From Corynebacterium sp. (GTDB lineage Bacteria; Actinomycetota; Actinomycetes; Mycobacteriales; Mycobacteriaceae), in the NCBI RefSeq assembly GCF_030530965.1, contig NZ_JAUMTY010000037.1:1-19104 (forward strand): 19,104 bases of DNA. The letters run 5' to 3'. Below the pieces are notes generated by a model that did no database searches, was not told where the DNA came from, and saw only the letters and a list, made by a program, of their open reading frames with translations. Below are positions 12,710 to 19,104 of the stretch, piece after piece. A program made the translations under genes and the position numbers. Numbering within the stretch: the first letter of the stretch is position 1; each line of letters starts with the position of its first letter.

Positions 12710-13645
12710 ATGGAAGACATGTCACGTGCGACTGAATCCAGCCCCTATCTGGAATTCAACAGACACCAATGGAAACGCTTGCGCATGTCTCAGCCTCAGG
12801 TGCTGACCGAGGCCGAGGTCAAAGAGCTCCGCGGTGTGGGCGAGAACATCGCGCTGGATGAAGTGACGGAGGTCTACCTGCCGTTATCGCGTCTCATCCA
12901 TCTTCAGGTGGAGGCCCATCAACGCTTGGGCCAAGCTACGGCAACATTCTTGGGGGAAGATGTTCCCCATATTCCTTTCATCATTGGTATTGCGGGGTCG
13001 GTCGCCGTCGGTAAATCGACAACAGCTCGTTTGTTACAGAGGCTGCTTCAGCGGTGGGATTCTCATCCGAAGGTTGATCTGGTCACAACGGACGGCTTTC
13101 TTTATCCCACTGCCGAGTTAACGCGACGCGGCATTTTAGATCGAAAGGGTTATCCCGAGAGTTTTAATCGGCGCGCATTATTGCGGTTTATTACCGACGT
13201 GAAAGCCGGCTCTCGTAACGTTCGCGTACCGGTATATTCCCACGAGTTGTATGACATTGTCCCCGATACGTTTATTACTGTTGACCGGCCGGATATTTTA
13301 ATTATTGAAGGGCTCAATGTTCTTCAAACAGGCCCGACGTTGATGGTGTCTGATTTCTTTGAGTTCAGCGTTTATGTCGATGCCCATCCCCGTGACATTG
13401 AGCAATGGTATGTGGATCGCTTTTTGCAATTGCGACATATCTCATTTTCCGATCCCGACGCGCACTTCCACCATTTTGCCGAACTTGACGACGACACCGC
13501 CATCCGAGAAGCCCGTGAAATCTGGCAGCGAGTCAATTTGCCGAACTTGACGGAGAATGTCTTGCCGACGCGACCCCGCGCGTCTTTGGTGCTCATGAAG
13601 GGCGAAGATCACTCTGTGCAGCGCGTTCGCATGCGGAAAGTGTGA
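12710..13645 (+). CDS. coaA: Pantothenate kinase, type I
   Basis: 311 residues, the usual length. Phosphorylates pantothenate with ATP, the first and regulated step of coenzyme A synthesis. The P-loop GSVAVGKST is at 96-104; other family blocks are SPYLEFNRHQW, VYLPLSRLIHLQV, VTTDGFLYPTAEL, KGYPESFNRRALLRF and VPVYSHELYDIVP. ATG at 12710 has CGGCGGGG only 4 nt upstream; ATG at 12719 (MSRATES) is an equally possible start with 13-nt spacing. The middle of the gene (about 13100-13400) uses clearly more A/T-ending codons than neighbouring genes. It is divergent from glyA and convergent with uppS, with 4 bp between stop codons. Confidence 0.96.
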   Translation: MEDMSRATESSPYLEFNRHQWKRLRMSQPQVLTEAEVKELRGVGENIALDEVTEVYLPLSRLIHLQVEAHQRLGQATATFLGEDVPHIPFIIGIAGSVAVGKSTTARLLQRLLQRWDSHPKVDLVTTDGFLYPTAELTRRGILDRKGYPESFNRRALLRFITDVKAGSRNVRVPVYSHELYDIVPDTFITVDRPDILIIEGLNVLQTGPTLMVSDFFEFSVYVDAHPRDIEQWYVDRFLQLRHISFSDPDAHFHHFAELDDDTAIREAREIWQRVNLPNLTENVLPTRPRASLVLMKGEDHSVQRVRMRKV

Positions 13646-13649
13646 TGCG

Positions 13650-14630
13650 TTACCGGCCGAATCGACGGTTCCGTCGTGAAAAGTCGCGTAATGCGCGGAG
13701 AAAATCGACCCGTCGAAAAGCTGGCCAATACGTGTCAGTAAACCAAATCTCCGAATAGGCCGATTGCCACAAAAGGAAACCTGACAACCGCTGTTCCCCG
13801 GACGTGCGGATAACCAAATCCGGATCCGGCTGGCCAGAAGTGTACAAGTGGTCAGAGATTCCTTGAACGGTGATTGCTTCCGCTATGTCGTCAAGAGAGA
13901 ACCGCTGGTCATCCCCCAGTTCGCTGGCCTTGGAAGCGGACGCCGAACCAACCTGGTGGGCGCCTTCACCGTCCTTCGCCGAGGATTCCCGAGATGCCTC
14001 GTGCTTCTCTTTAACCCGGTCTTCCAGCAAGGACCTCACGGCGTCAACTATTTCCTGCCGCCCGCCGTAACCAACGGCCATATTGACGCACACTCCGGTA
14101 TGGTCAGCGGTTGCTTTTTCATTCGCCGCGAGACGGTCGGTGAGAGCGTCGGGAAGAATATCGCGGTGCCCCACCACACGAAGCCGTGCGTTCAGCTTCG
14201 ATTTCGCCAATTCATCGGAGACATCCCCAATGATTCTGCACAAAAGCTCCAGCTCAGCCTTATCGCGGTGAAGGTTCTCCGTGCTCAGCAAATAAATGGT
14301 GACTAGTTCAATCCCGCGTTCACCGGACCACTGGACCAGCTCGCTGATTTTCTTCGCGCCGACGCGGTGGCCATGACTCACGTCGATAAACCCAGCTTCC
14401 CGCGCCCACCGTCGGTTACCGTCGCACATGACCGCGATGTGGCGGGGTACGGGCTTCCCCTCAAGTGCCCTCACCAAGCTGGCCTCGTACAACGGGTAGG
14501 TCGCCATGAGGGCAACGCGTTTACATGCGGCACGAGCACGCTTCCCCGCTTGGCGCACTGATGACACCAGCCGGCTTTCGGGCGCGCGGCCATCATCGCA
14601 GCGAGTGTTGGGCGGAATAGTCACGCTCAT
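13650..14630 (-). CDS. uppS: Short-chain (2Z,6E)-prenyl diphosphate synthase, UppS family
   Basis: Cis-prenyltransferase closest, from memory, to mycobacterial Rv1086 (Z-farnesyl diphosphate synthase), which starts decaprenyl phosphate synthesis for arabinogalactan and peptidoglycan assembly. The catalytic motif HIAVMCDGNRRWAREAG has the catalytic Asp at 70; VYLLSTEN-type TIYLLSTENLHRDK, NMAVGYGGRQEIVDAV and DPDLVIRTSGEQRLSGFLLW are intact. Two oddities: a hydrophilic insertion at about 203-243 (Glu, Lys, Ser, Ala rich) where relatives have a loop of around 12-15 residues, and a basic N-terminal extension. The start is uncertain. ATG at 14630 lies 9 nt after aroF and fits coupling, while ATG at 14507 (MATYPLYEASL, 285 residues) matches the family N-terminus better but has no ribosome binding site. 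Confidence 0.92.
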   Translation of the reverse strand: MSVTIPPNTRCDDGRAPESRLVSSVRQAGKRARAACKRVALMATYPLYEASLVRALEGKPVPRHIAVMCDGNRRWAREAGFIDVSHGHRVGAKKISELVQWSGERGIELVTIYLLSTENLHRDKAELELLCRIIGDVSDELAKSKLNARLRVVGHRDILPDALTDRLAANEKATADHTGVCVNMAVGYGGRQEIVDAVRSLLEDRVKEKHEASRESSAKDGEGAHQVGSASASKASELGDDQRFSLDDIAEAITVQGISDHLYTSGQPDPDLVIRTSGEQRLSGFLLWQSAYSEIWFTDTYWPAFRRVDFLRALRDFSRRNRRFGR

Positions 14631-14639
14631 ATGGTACGC

Positions 14640-15770
14640 CTATGCGCCGCGTCCTCTCGTGTGAACGGCACGGGCGAGTTCGTCGAGCGCGCTCACCGTG
14701 GCATCCCACCCCATGCAGGCGTCGGTTATCGATTGACCATATGTCAAGGCCGCCTTGCCGTGCCGACGGATCATGTCCTCATCGTGGGCCTGTTTGCCGG
14801 GGACCAGGAAGGATTCCATCATCACACCATTGATCCCCGGCTCACCCTCGGCGATCCGTTCAGCAATATCAGCGACGACGGCACGCTGGCGGATATGGTC
14901 TTTGCCAGAATTGCCATGTGAGGCGTCAATGGTCACCGCCGGGTGCAGGCCAGCCGCCGTGAGCCGATCAGTGGCGGTGAGGACGCTCTCTGTTCCGTAA
15001 TTCGGCCCGGATTCGCCTCCGCGGAGGATCACATGGCCGTCCGTATTTCCGGGAGAGCTCATCACTCCGATGCGACCCTCGTCATCAGCTCCGACGAAAT
15101 GATGGGCCGCCGACGCTGCACGAATCGCATCAATGGCCTGCTGAATACTGCCGTCGGTGGCGTTTTTGAATCCGATAGGCATGGGCAGCGATGACGCTAG
15201 TTGGCGGTGTACTTGACTCTCGACGGTCCGCGCTCCGATGGCGCCCCACGACACGGCGTCGTGGATGTAGCTCGTTGCGAGGGGTTCCACAAACTCGGTG
15301 GCCGTCGGCAAGCCTAGGGAAAGGACGTCGCGGAATACTTCTCGTTCTAGAGCCAAACCCCGGGTGATATCCCCGCTCCCGTCGAGGTCGGGGTCGTTGA
15401 CAAGCCCTTTCCATCCCACCGTTGTGCGAGGTTTTTCCCCATATACCCTCATGACAATGAAGAGGCGGTCGGAATAGCGTTGTTCCTGCTCAGCAAGGCG
15501 GGTGGCGTAGTCATATGCTGCATCGCGGTCGTGGATGGAACACGGGCCGACGATAACGAGTAAACGATGATCCCGCCCGTGAATAATGTTCGCGATCGTT
15601 CGCCGACTCGACTCGACTAACCGGCGGGCGTCCTCGTCCAGCTCGATGTCGTGCCGGAGTTCCCGAGGCGACGGTAACGGGCGAACAGGTGAGACGTCGG
15701 TACGCGGAGCAGATGCGGTGGGCGCGGCGTTATGCGATGCGACAGGCGAGGTTCCAGAAGTAGGGCGCAT
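14640..15770 (-). CDS. aroF: 3-deoxy-7-phosphoheptulonate (DAHP) synthase, type I
   Basis: 376 residues. Condenses phosphoenolpyruvate and erythrose 4-phosphate to DAHP, entry to the shikimate pathway. Type I (AroF/G/H) features: VIVGPCSIHDRDAA with metal ligand C77, EKPRTTVGWKGLVNDP, IDASHGNSGKDH with H285, MMESFLVPG with E319, and SITDACMGWD with D350. The first 30 or so residues are a Ser/Thr/Pro/Ala-rich extension. C. glutamicum has both this type and a type II enzyme; this locus matches its aroF position beside uppS. The ATG has no Shine-Dalgarno sequence; TACGAT on the minus strand (15785-15790) may be a -10 giving a very short leader. It lies 28 nt after the upstream membrane-protein gene and 9 nt before uppS. 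Tyr sensitivity cannot be judged here. Confidence 0.95.
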   Translation of the reverse strand: MRPTSGTSPVASHNAAPTASAPRTDVSPVRPLPSPRELRHDIELDEDARRLVESSRRTIANIIHGRDHRLLVIVGPCSIHDRDAAYDYATRLAEQEQRYSDRLFIVMRVYGEKPRTTVGWKGLVNDPDLDGSGDITRGLALEREVFRDVLSLGLPTATEFVEPLATSYIHDAVSWGAIGARTVESQVHRQLASSLPMPIGFKNATDGSIQQAIDAIRAASAAHHFVGADDEGRIGVMSSPGNTDGHVILRGGESGPNYGTESVLTATDRLTAAGLHPAVTIDASHGNSGKDHIRQRAVVADIAERIAEGEPGINGVMMESFLVPGKQAHDEDMIRRHGKAALTYGQSITDACMGWDATVSALDELARAVHTRGRGA

Positions 15771-15798
15771 AAGAAAAGTAAACGATCGTAGCTAGATT

Positions 15799-16233
15799 CT
15801 ATTTATCCGTTGTTCCATCTGCTTTTTTCGACCGCGACTGTGTCGGCCGTGATTTATGCTTCAATCGGACTTCCGGAAAACGCGAATTCGCATTGACGTC
15901 TTGTAGACCCTTTTCGGCCATACGACGATCAATCTCTTCGGCGTCAAAGACGTCGATACCCTCTTTTTCGGCGAATGCGCGGCGTCGGTTTAAATTCTTA
16001 ATTCGCTTCGTCGCTGAACGGCCAAGAATAATAACGACAACTAAAAGCGCAATGAGTATAAGAAGGCCTACCGGCGACGCTTTACCGAATTCAGGCCCCA
16101 GTGGACCGCCCTTTTCCTGCTGGGCGAGGATCCCTCCCGTAGTAACCGCCAGGTGAGTAGACATCGTAGAGAGTTTCGCCCCGCCGAGAGACACCAACTC
16201 TGCTGCTACGTCATATCCCATGATCACTGCCAC
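15799..16233 (-). CDS. Conserved single-TM protein (Rv1083-like)
   Basis: 144 residues from a GTG start with AAGGAG 8 nt upstream; other in-frame starts (GTG 16227, ATG 16221) are possible. The central block EKGGPLGPEFGKASPVG (40-56) followed by one hydrophobic helix (about 55-71) and a basic stretch SATKRIKNLNRRR is the pattern I know from the small membrane protein beside mca in mycobacteria (Rv1083) and corynebacteria. The C-terminal half is charged and cytoplasmic by the positive-inside rule; relatives often end soon after the helix, so the tail of about 60 residues here is longer. Function is unknown. It lies between mca and aroF, 220 bp from the former. Confidence 0.83.
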   Translation of the reverse strand: MAVIMGYDVAAELVSLGGAKLSTMSTHLAVTTGGILAQQEKGGPLGPEFGKASPVGLLILIALLVVVIILGRSATKRIKNLNRRRAFAEKEGIDVFDAEEIDRRMAEKGLQDVNANSRFPEVRLKHKSRPTQSRSKKADGTTDK

Positions 16234-16367
16234 TACTCCTGCTCCTTTTTCATGACCGTCCGACTAACCACGCGACGCTTCCGCCACAACCGAGAAACGC
16301 AACGGGCAAAAGACACAGCGGATTAGCCTCGGGAATAGTGTACGTCGTTGCGGCCCACCTGTGACAT

Positions 16368-16441
16368 CACCGTCGAAAAGCGATGACATCGACGGTGGGC
16401 GTGCTATCGGCGGCGGGCGCGCTAAAACGATGCGAGCGCGC
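16368..16441 (-). terminator. Hairpins downstream of mca
   Basis: CACCGTCGA (16368-16376) with TCGACGGTG (16389-16397) is a perfect 9-bp stem with a 12-nt loop, and GCGCGCT (16417-16423) with AGCGCGC (16435-16441) is a 7-bp stem closer to the mca stop. No U-run follows on the minus strand, so attenuation or mRNA stabilisation is as possible as termination. Confidence 0.4.
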
Positions 16442-16453
16442 TATCGCGACAGG

Positions 16454-17392
16454 CTAGTCGTCGTCGCCCTGGGAATACTCTTGGCGGGCGGCTTCGGACA
16501 CCATCCCGGGAACATTCTCCGGCTGGTGATCAGGATCGATGCCAGCAAACAGATCGTTTTCCGGGAGCGACGTGTCAACGCGGCTGGCAGCCAACTCGAA
16601 TTCCTCGGTCGGCCAGACCCTTCGCTGGTCCTCGGGCGAAACCGCGAACCACCGGCTGTGCGGATCGATTTGCGTGGCATGAGCGCGGAGGGCGTCGTCA
16701 CGCTTGTGGAAGAAATCCGCCACATTAACCTGCGTGGTCACCCGCTCCATCAAATCCGGCCACTCATCGGCCTTATCGACGCGGTCCTGGTACGGGCTAG
16801 GCAGTCCGCGATTAATGAAGTCGTTGTGAAGGGCGAGGAACCGGCTCTTCACGAATCCGTGGGTGTAGTACATTTTCGACACAACCCACGGCTCGCCTTT
16901 TTCTGGGTGGAAGTCCGGGTCCCCGGCGCGCAACCATGCACGAACAGAGACCGCATGGGTCTTGATGTGATCGGGATGAGGGTATCCACCGTTTTCGTCG
17001 TACGTGATCATGACGTGCGGACGGAATTCGCGAATGACCTCAACGACGTCCGCCGTGGCTTCCTCTGTATTAGCTAACGCGAATGAGCCCTCCGGCAGCG
17101 GTGGCAGCGGATCACCTTCGGGCAGACCAGAGTCGACATAGCCTAACCAGCGCTGCTTAATTCCCAGAATTTCGGCAGCTTTGGCCATTTCTTTCTTACG
17201 CAATTCAATCATGTTCTCGCGGACCTCGGGGCGATCCATGGCAGGGTTAAGGATCGAACCACGCTCGCCACCCGTGCAGGTCAAGACCATAACTTCATTG
17301 TCTTCATTGGCGTACCGAGCTAACGTCGCTGCGCCTTTACTCGATTCATCATCCGGGTGCGCGTGAATTGCTAAGAGTCGAAATCCGGTCAT
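16454..17392 (-). CDS. mca: Mycothiol S-conjugate amidase
   Basis: 312 residues of the LmbE/PIG-L zinc hydrolase family. Cleaves mycothiol S-conjugates of toxins into a mercapturic acid and glucosaminyl-inositol, a cytoplasmic detoxification step of actinobacteria. The zinc motif AHPDDE (11-16; ligands H12 and D15) and the distal ligand H142 in YPHPDHIKTH are present. SSKGAATLA, with Lys19, fits Mca rather than the deacetylase MshB, and the length also fits Mca. GGAGGA 7 nt before the ATG gives a secure start. An AT-rich stretch (17411-17425) upstream may hold the -10. The order mca, small membrane protein, then greA and DUF4307 on the opposite strand is conserved in Corynebacteriales and supports the assignment. 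Confidence 0.95.
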   Translation of the reverse strand: MTGFRLLAIHAHPDDESSKGAATLARYANEDNEVMVLTCTGGERGSILNPAMDRPEVRENMIELRKKEMAKAAEILGIKQRWLGYVDSGLPEGDPLPPLPEGSFALANTEEATADVVEVIREFRPHVMITYDENGGYPHPDHIKTHAVSVRAWLRAGDPDFHPEKGEPWVVSKMYYTHGFVKSRFLALHNDFINRGLPSPYQDRVDKADEWPDLMERVTTQVNVADFFHKRDDALRAHATQIDPHSRWFAVSPEDQRRVWPTEEFELAASRVDTSLPENDLFAGIDPDHQPENVPGMVSEAARQEYSQGDDD

Positions 17393-17735
17393 GACATATC
17401 CTCCGAGTTTGTTAATAAATTAATTGGGCTCGTTGAGCCTCTGATAGCTGTGGTGAGCCACTGATGTACGAGCTTAACGCGCTCACACCATCGGGTATAA
17501 CCAAGATATTTGGTACCAGCAAGAAATCCACATAAGGGTTACAAACAAAGTCGATATCCAAAGTTGATAACACGAAATGGTTGTCACCAAGACCGTGTGA
17601 CCAACCGCGACTACCCCATAGCCAAGCTACAACACCGATTTCTGTGACATATCACTTTTTACGTGGCATGTCGGCGATTTTCAACTAGCGCTGCGACGCT
17701 GTCCCCTGCGGCTCTATCATCGGTAACTCCTGTCG
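17393..17735. other. Divergent mca/DUF4307 intergenic region with small repeats
   Basis: About 340 bp without a gene. It contains direct repeats GAGCCTCTGAT (17435-17445) and GAGCCACTGAT (17455-17465) exactly 20 bp apart, a hairpin GGCTC-GTT-GAGCC (17427-17439), a palindrome ACCAA-GATAT-TTGGT (17500-17514), and an inverted repeat GGTTGTCAC / GTGACCAACC (17579-17587, 17597-17606) with one bulged base. A 23-codon open frame from 17464 has no ribosome binding site and is not called. The region is long for a leaderless downstream gene and suggests regulated promoters. Confidence 0.5.
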
Positions 17736-17748
17736 TACTATAGGAGGC
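17736..17748 (+). promoter_or_regulatory. -10 element of a leaderless DUF4307 promoter
   Basis: TACTAT (17736-17741) ends 7 nt before the ATG at 17749, placing the transcription start at the start codon. The intervening AGGAGGC looks like a Shine-Dalgarno sequence but touches the ATG with only 1 nt between, too close to work, and would not be transcribed. Confidence 0.5.
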
Positions 17749-18204
17749 ATGACCGACCAGGATTCCCAGTCGCCCACAAGCCAGACCATCGAAGAACAAC
17801 GTTATGGCTCATCACGGTCGGCATCGATCTCCGGCAAAGTCATCGTTATCGGCGTCGTCCTCGTGCTGGTCATCAGCGGCTTATACATGTGGAATCAGTG
17901 GCGCAACGAGTCCTCCCCCGACGTCTCTATTTCGTCGGCAGGTTTTGACCGGCCCAACGATTCGCTCCTGAACTTTACTGTCGACGTCACACGTGACGAC
18001 GCTTCTCGCGCTGCGTATTGCATCGTGACCGCGCTGGATTACGACAAAAACGAGGTCGGGCGTCGGGAATTTGTGATCCCGTCGGGTGGCGAGAAGACCG
18101 AGCGCTTTAAGGTGGCTATTCCCACGCGCGCTCGAGCGGTTGCAGGGAAAGAATATGGGTGCTCGACGGAGATTCCGGGCTATCTCGACAACTCGGACAC
18201 ATAA
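17749..18204 (+). CDS. DUF4307 family membrane protein
   Basis: 151 residues. A polar N-terminus of about 30 residues containing the family's RYGSSR segment is followed by one hydrophobic helix (VIVIGVVLVLVISGLYMW, 31-48) and an extracytoplasmic domain of about 100 residues. That domain has SSAGFDRPNDSLLNFTVDVT and the AAYCIVTALDYDKNEVGRRE block typical of DUF4307, with two cysteines (AYC and YGC) that could form a disulfide outside the membrane. This corresponds to mycobacterial Rv1081c, next to greA and mca, by gene order. Function is unknown. It is 121 bp upstream of greA on the same strand. Confidence 0.87.
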   Translation: MTDQDSQSPTSQTIEEQRYGSSRSASISGKVIVIGVVLVLVISGLYMWNQWRNESSPDVSISSAGFDRPNDSLLNFTVDVTRDDASRAAYCIVTALDYDKNEVGRREFVIPSGGEKTERFKVAIPTRARAVAGKEYGCSTEIPGYLDNSDT

Positions 18205-18325
18205 GCCGACGTTGCTGGCTTTGAATCCACCATCTCAGTGGTACCATGCACTGCGTTATACGAATCGAAGCATTTTATCTTCATGGAATCTTCATAGACC
18301 GCAACGATTGAGAGGCTGAATAAAC

Positions 18326-18832
18326 ATGGCTGAGGATACAAACACCCGTTGGCTAACCCAAGAAGCCTACGACCGTCTGAAGAAGGAACTCGACGATCTT
18401 AAAGCTAACCGCCCCGTCATCGCTGCCGAGATCAACGAGCGCCGCGAAGAGGGAGACCTGAAGGAGAACGGCGGTTACCACGCAGCCCGCGAGCAGCAGG
18501 GCCAAGAGGAAGCCCGCATCGCTTACCTCGAAGAGCTACTCGATTCCGCAACGATCGGCGAAGCGCCCTCCCAGAGCGGTGTTGCCCTCGTCGGTTCCGT
18601 CGTCCACGTGTATTACGACGGCGACGAAGATGACACCGAAACCTTCCTCATCGGTACCCGCGGTGTTCACTCATCCAACACCGACCTGGAGACCTACTCC
18701 ACCGACGCCCCGCTCGGCGCGGCTATCGTCGGAGCTAAAGAAGGAGAAACTCGCGAATACCAGACTCCCAATGGTTCGAAGGTGTCGGTCACGATCGTCA
18801 AGGCCGAGCCATACGACGAGTCGAAGAAGTAA
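18326..18832 (+). CDS. greA: Transcription elongation factor GreA
   Basis: 168 residues. Binds the RNA polymerase secondary channel and stimulates cleavage of backtracked RNA. The N-terminal coiled coil (about 12-78) carries the acidic tip REEGDLKENGGYHAAREQQG (40-59), with D44 and E47 matching the catalytic acids of E. coli GreA; GG in place of AE after KEN is the actinobacterial form. The C-terminal FKBP-like domain (GSVVHVYYDGDEDDTETFLI, then STDAPLGAAIVGAKEGE) is complete. AGAGG lies 10 nt before the ATG. The 121-bp gap after DUF4307 includes TTATAC (18256-18261) as a possible -10. The gene ends at a strong terminator. Confidence 0.97.
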   Translation: MAEDTNTRWLTQEAYDRLKKELDDLKANRPVIAAEINERREEGDLKENGGYHAAREQQGQEEARIAYLEELLDSATIGEAPSQSGVALVGSVVHVYYDGDEDDTETFLIGTRGVHSSNTDLETYSTDAPLGAAIVGAKEGETREYQTPNGSKVSVTIVKAEPYDESKK

Positions 18833-18862
18833 TTCTTTACCGCGTCTTTAACAGCGACGCGA

Positions 18863-18900
18863 AAAGCCCTCCGTGAATGGTTACGGAGGGCTTTCTTATT
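18863..18900 (+). terminator. Rho-independent terminator of greA
   Basis: AAAGCCCTCCGT (18863-18874) pairs perfectly with ACGGAGGGCTTT (18883-18894) around an 8-nt loop, followed by CTTATT. A 12-bp stem with U-rich end 30 bp after the greA stop. Confidence 0.92.
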
Positions 18901-18946
18901 GCCAGAGCAGTGGGCGGATTCTCGACGTGTCTGGCGTCTCGATATC

Positions 18947-18979
18947 AAAAATGCCGGCCAACAAACGATGCTGGCCGGC
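18947..18979 (-). terminator. Terminator of the minus-strand YccA-like gene
   Basis: On the minus strand GCCGGCCA pairs with TGGCCGGC (arms 18972-18979 and 18953-18960) around an 11-nt loop, and is followed by ATTTTT (A-run 18947-18951 on the plus strand). It lies 44 bp after the stop of the partial gene at the right edge. Confidence 0.88.
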
Positions 18980-19023
18980 TACTTCCTCACCGCGGAGAAC
19001 CGTGATGAGGTCAGTATCTTGCG

Positions 19024-19104
19024 CTAGTTCCTGTTCGCGTACGAGAGCAGACGGAGGATTTCGGTGTAGAGCCAGACCAGCGTCACGGCCAACCCGAGGG
19101 CAAC
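19024..19104 (-). CDS. Bax inhibitor-1/YccA family membrane protein (C-terminal end only)
   Basis: The minus strand is open from the window edge to TAG at 19024-19026, giving 26 residues: VALGLAVTLVWLYTEILRLL then SYANRN. This last transmembrane helix with the ending WLYxEILRLLSY is the pattern of actinobacterial Bax1-I/YccA proteins, and such a gene commonly sits beside greA in corynebacteria. The start and about 240-260 residues lie outside the window. A clear terminator follows. Too short for certainty, but the motif is characteristic. Confidence 0.7.
   Translation of the reverse strand, partial: VALGLAVTLVWLYTEILRLLSYANRN

Noticed and set aside
16361..17077. 238-codon plus-strand frame
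   Set aside because: Antisense shadow of mca.
17464..17535. 23-codon open frame in the mca/DUF4307 intergenic region
   Set aside because: No ribosome binding site or leaderless -10, and too short to judge by composition.
17650..17668. GlxR/CRP-like half-sites (TGTGACATATCAC)
   Set aside because: The spacing between half-sites is 4 bp instead of the 6 bp needed for TGTGA-N6-TCACA.
1..19104. tRNA, rRNA, insertion sequences, CRISPR arrays, prophage genes
   Set aside because: Looked for on both strands; no cloverleaf, transposase motif, regular repeat-spacer pattern or phage gene was seen.

Overview
The window looks like chromosome from a Corynebacterium (moderate-to-high GC, roughly the high fifties by eye). 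Supporting points are a mycothiol S-conjugate amidase, a short-chain Z-prenyl diphosphate synthase of the Rv1086 type, the Corynebacteriales order greA / DUF4307 / mca / small membrane protein / aroF / uppS / coaA / glyA, a DtxR-type iron box, and several genes whose -10 element sits 6-7 nt before the start codon (leaderless transcripts). An acyl-CoA dehydrogenase plus crotonase pair would suit a lipid-using, lipophilic species; I cannot fix the species.

Left part (1-5800): the 3' end of glpX and the complete fumC (gluconeogenesis and TCA cycle), each followed by hairpins. A tetR-family regulator and a 14-TM DHA2-type drug exporter follow as a two-gene operon, then a convergent GNAT acetyltransferase.

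Middle (5800-10625): a loosely packed stretch with a small two-helix membrane protein, a decayed C-terminal fragment of ribosomal protein L5 (minus strand, in-frame stop), a divergent pair (HTH-less LysR-like ligand-binding protein and DUF5997 protein) with back-to-back leaderless promoters, and a minus-strand acyl-CoA dehydrogenase to enoyl-CoA hydratase operon. Upstream of that operon is an intergenic region of about 600 bp. It holds a perfect 23-bp palindrome and a good promoter overlapped by a DtxR-like iron box. This promoter faces away from the fatty-acid genes and would drive a transcript of about 285 nt with no convincing protein, a CACCUCCUCC anti-Shine-Dalgarno-like segment and an 18-bp terminator hairpin. 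I consider it a candidate iron-responsive small RNA and the most interesting object here.

Right part (10626-19104): glyA and pncA form a translationally coupled minus-strand pair (one-carbon metabolism, NAD salvage), divergent from coaA. Then, on the minus strand, come mca, a single-TM protein, aroF (DAHP synthase) and uppS, convergent with coaA. A 356-bp intergenic region rich in small repeats separates mca from the plus-strand genes DUF4307 and greA. greA ends in a strong terminator that faces the terminator of a minus-strand Bax inhibitor-1/YccA-like gene, of which only the last 26 codons are inside the window.

I saw no tRNA, rRNA, insertion sequence or CRISPR array.
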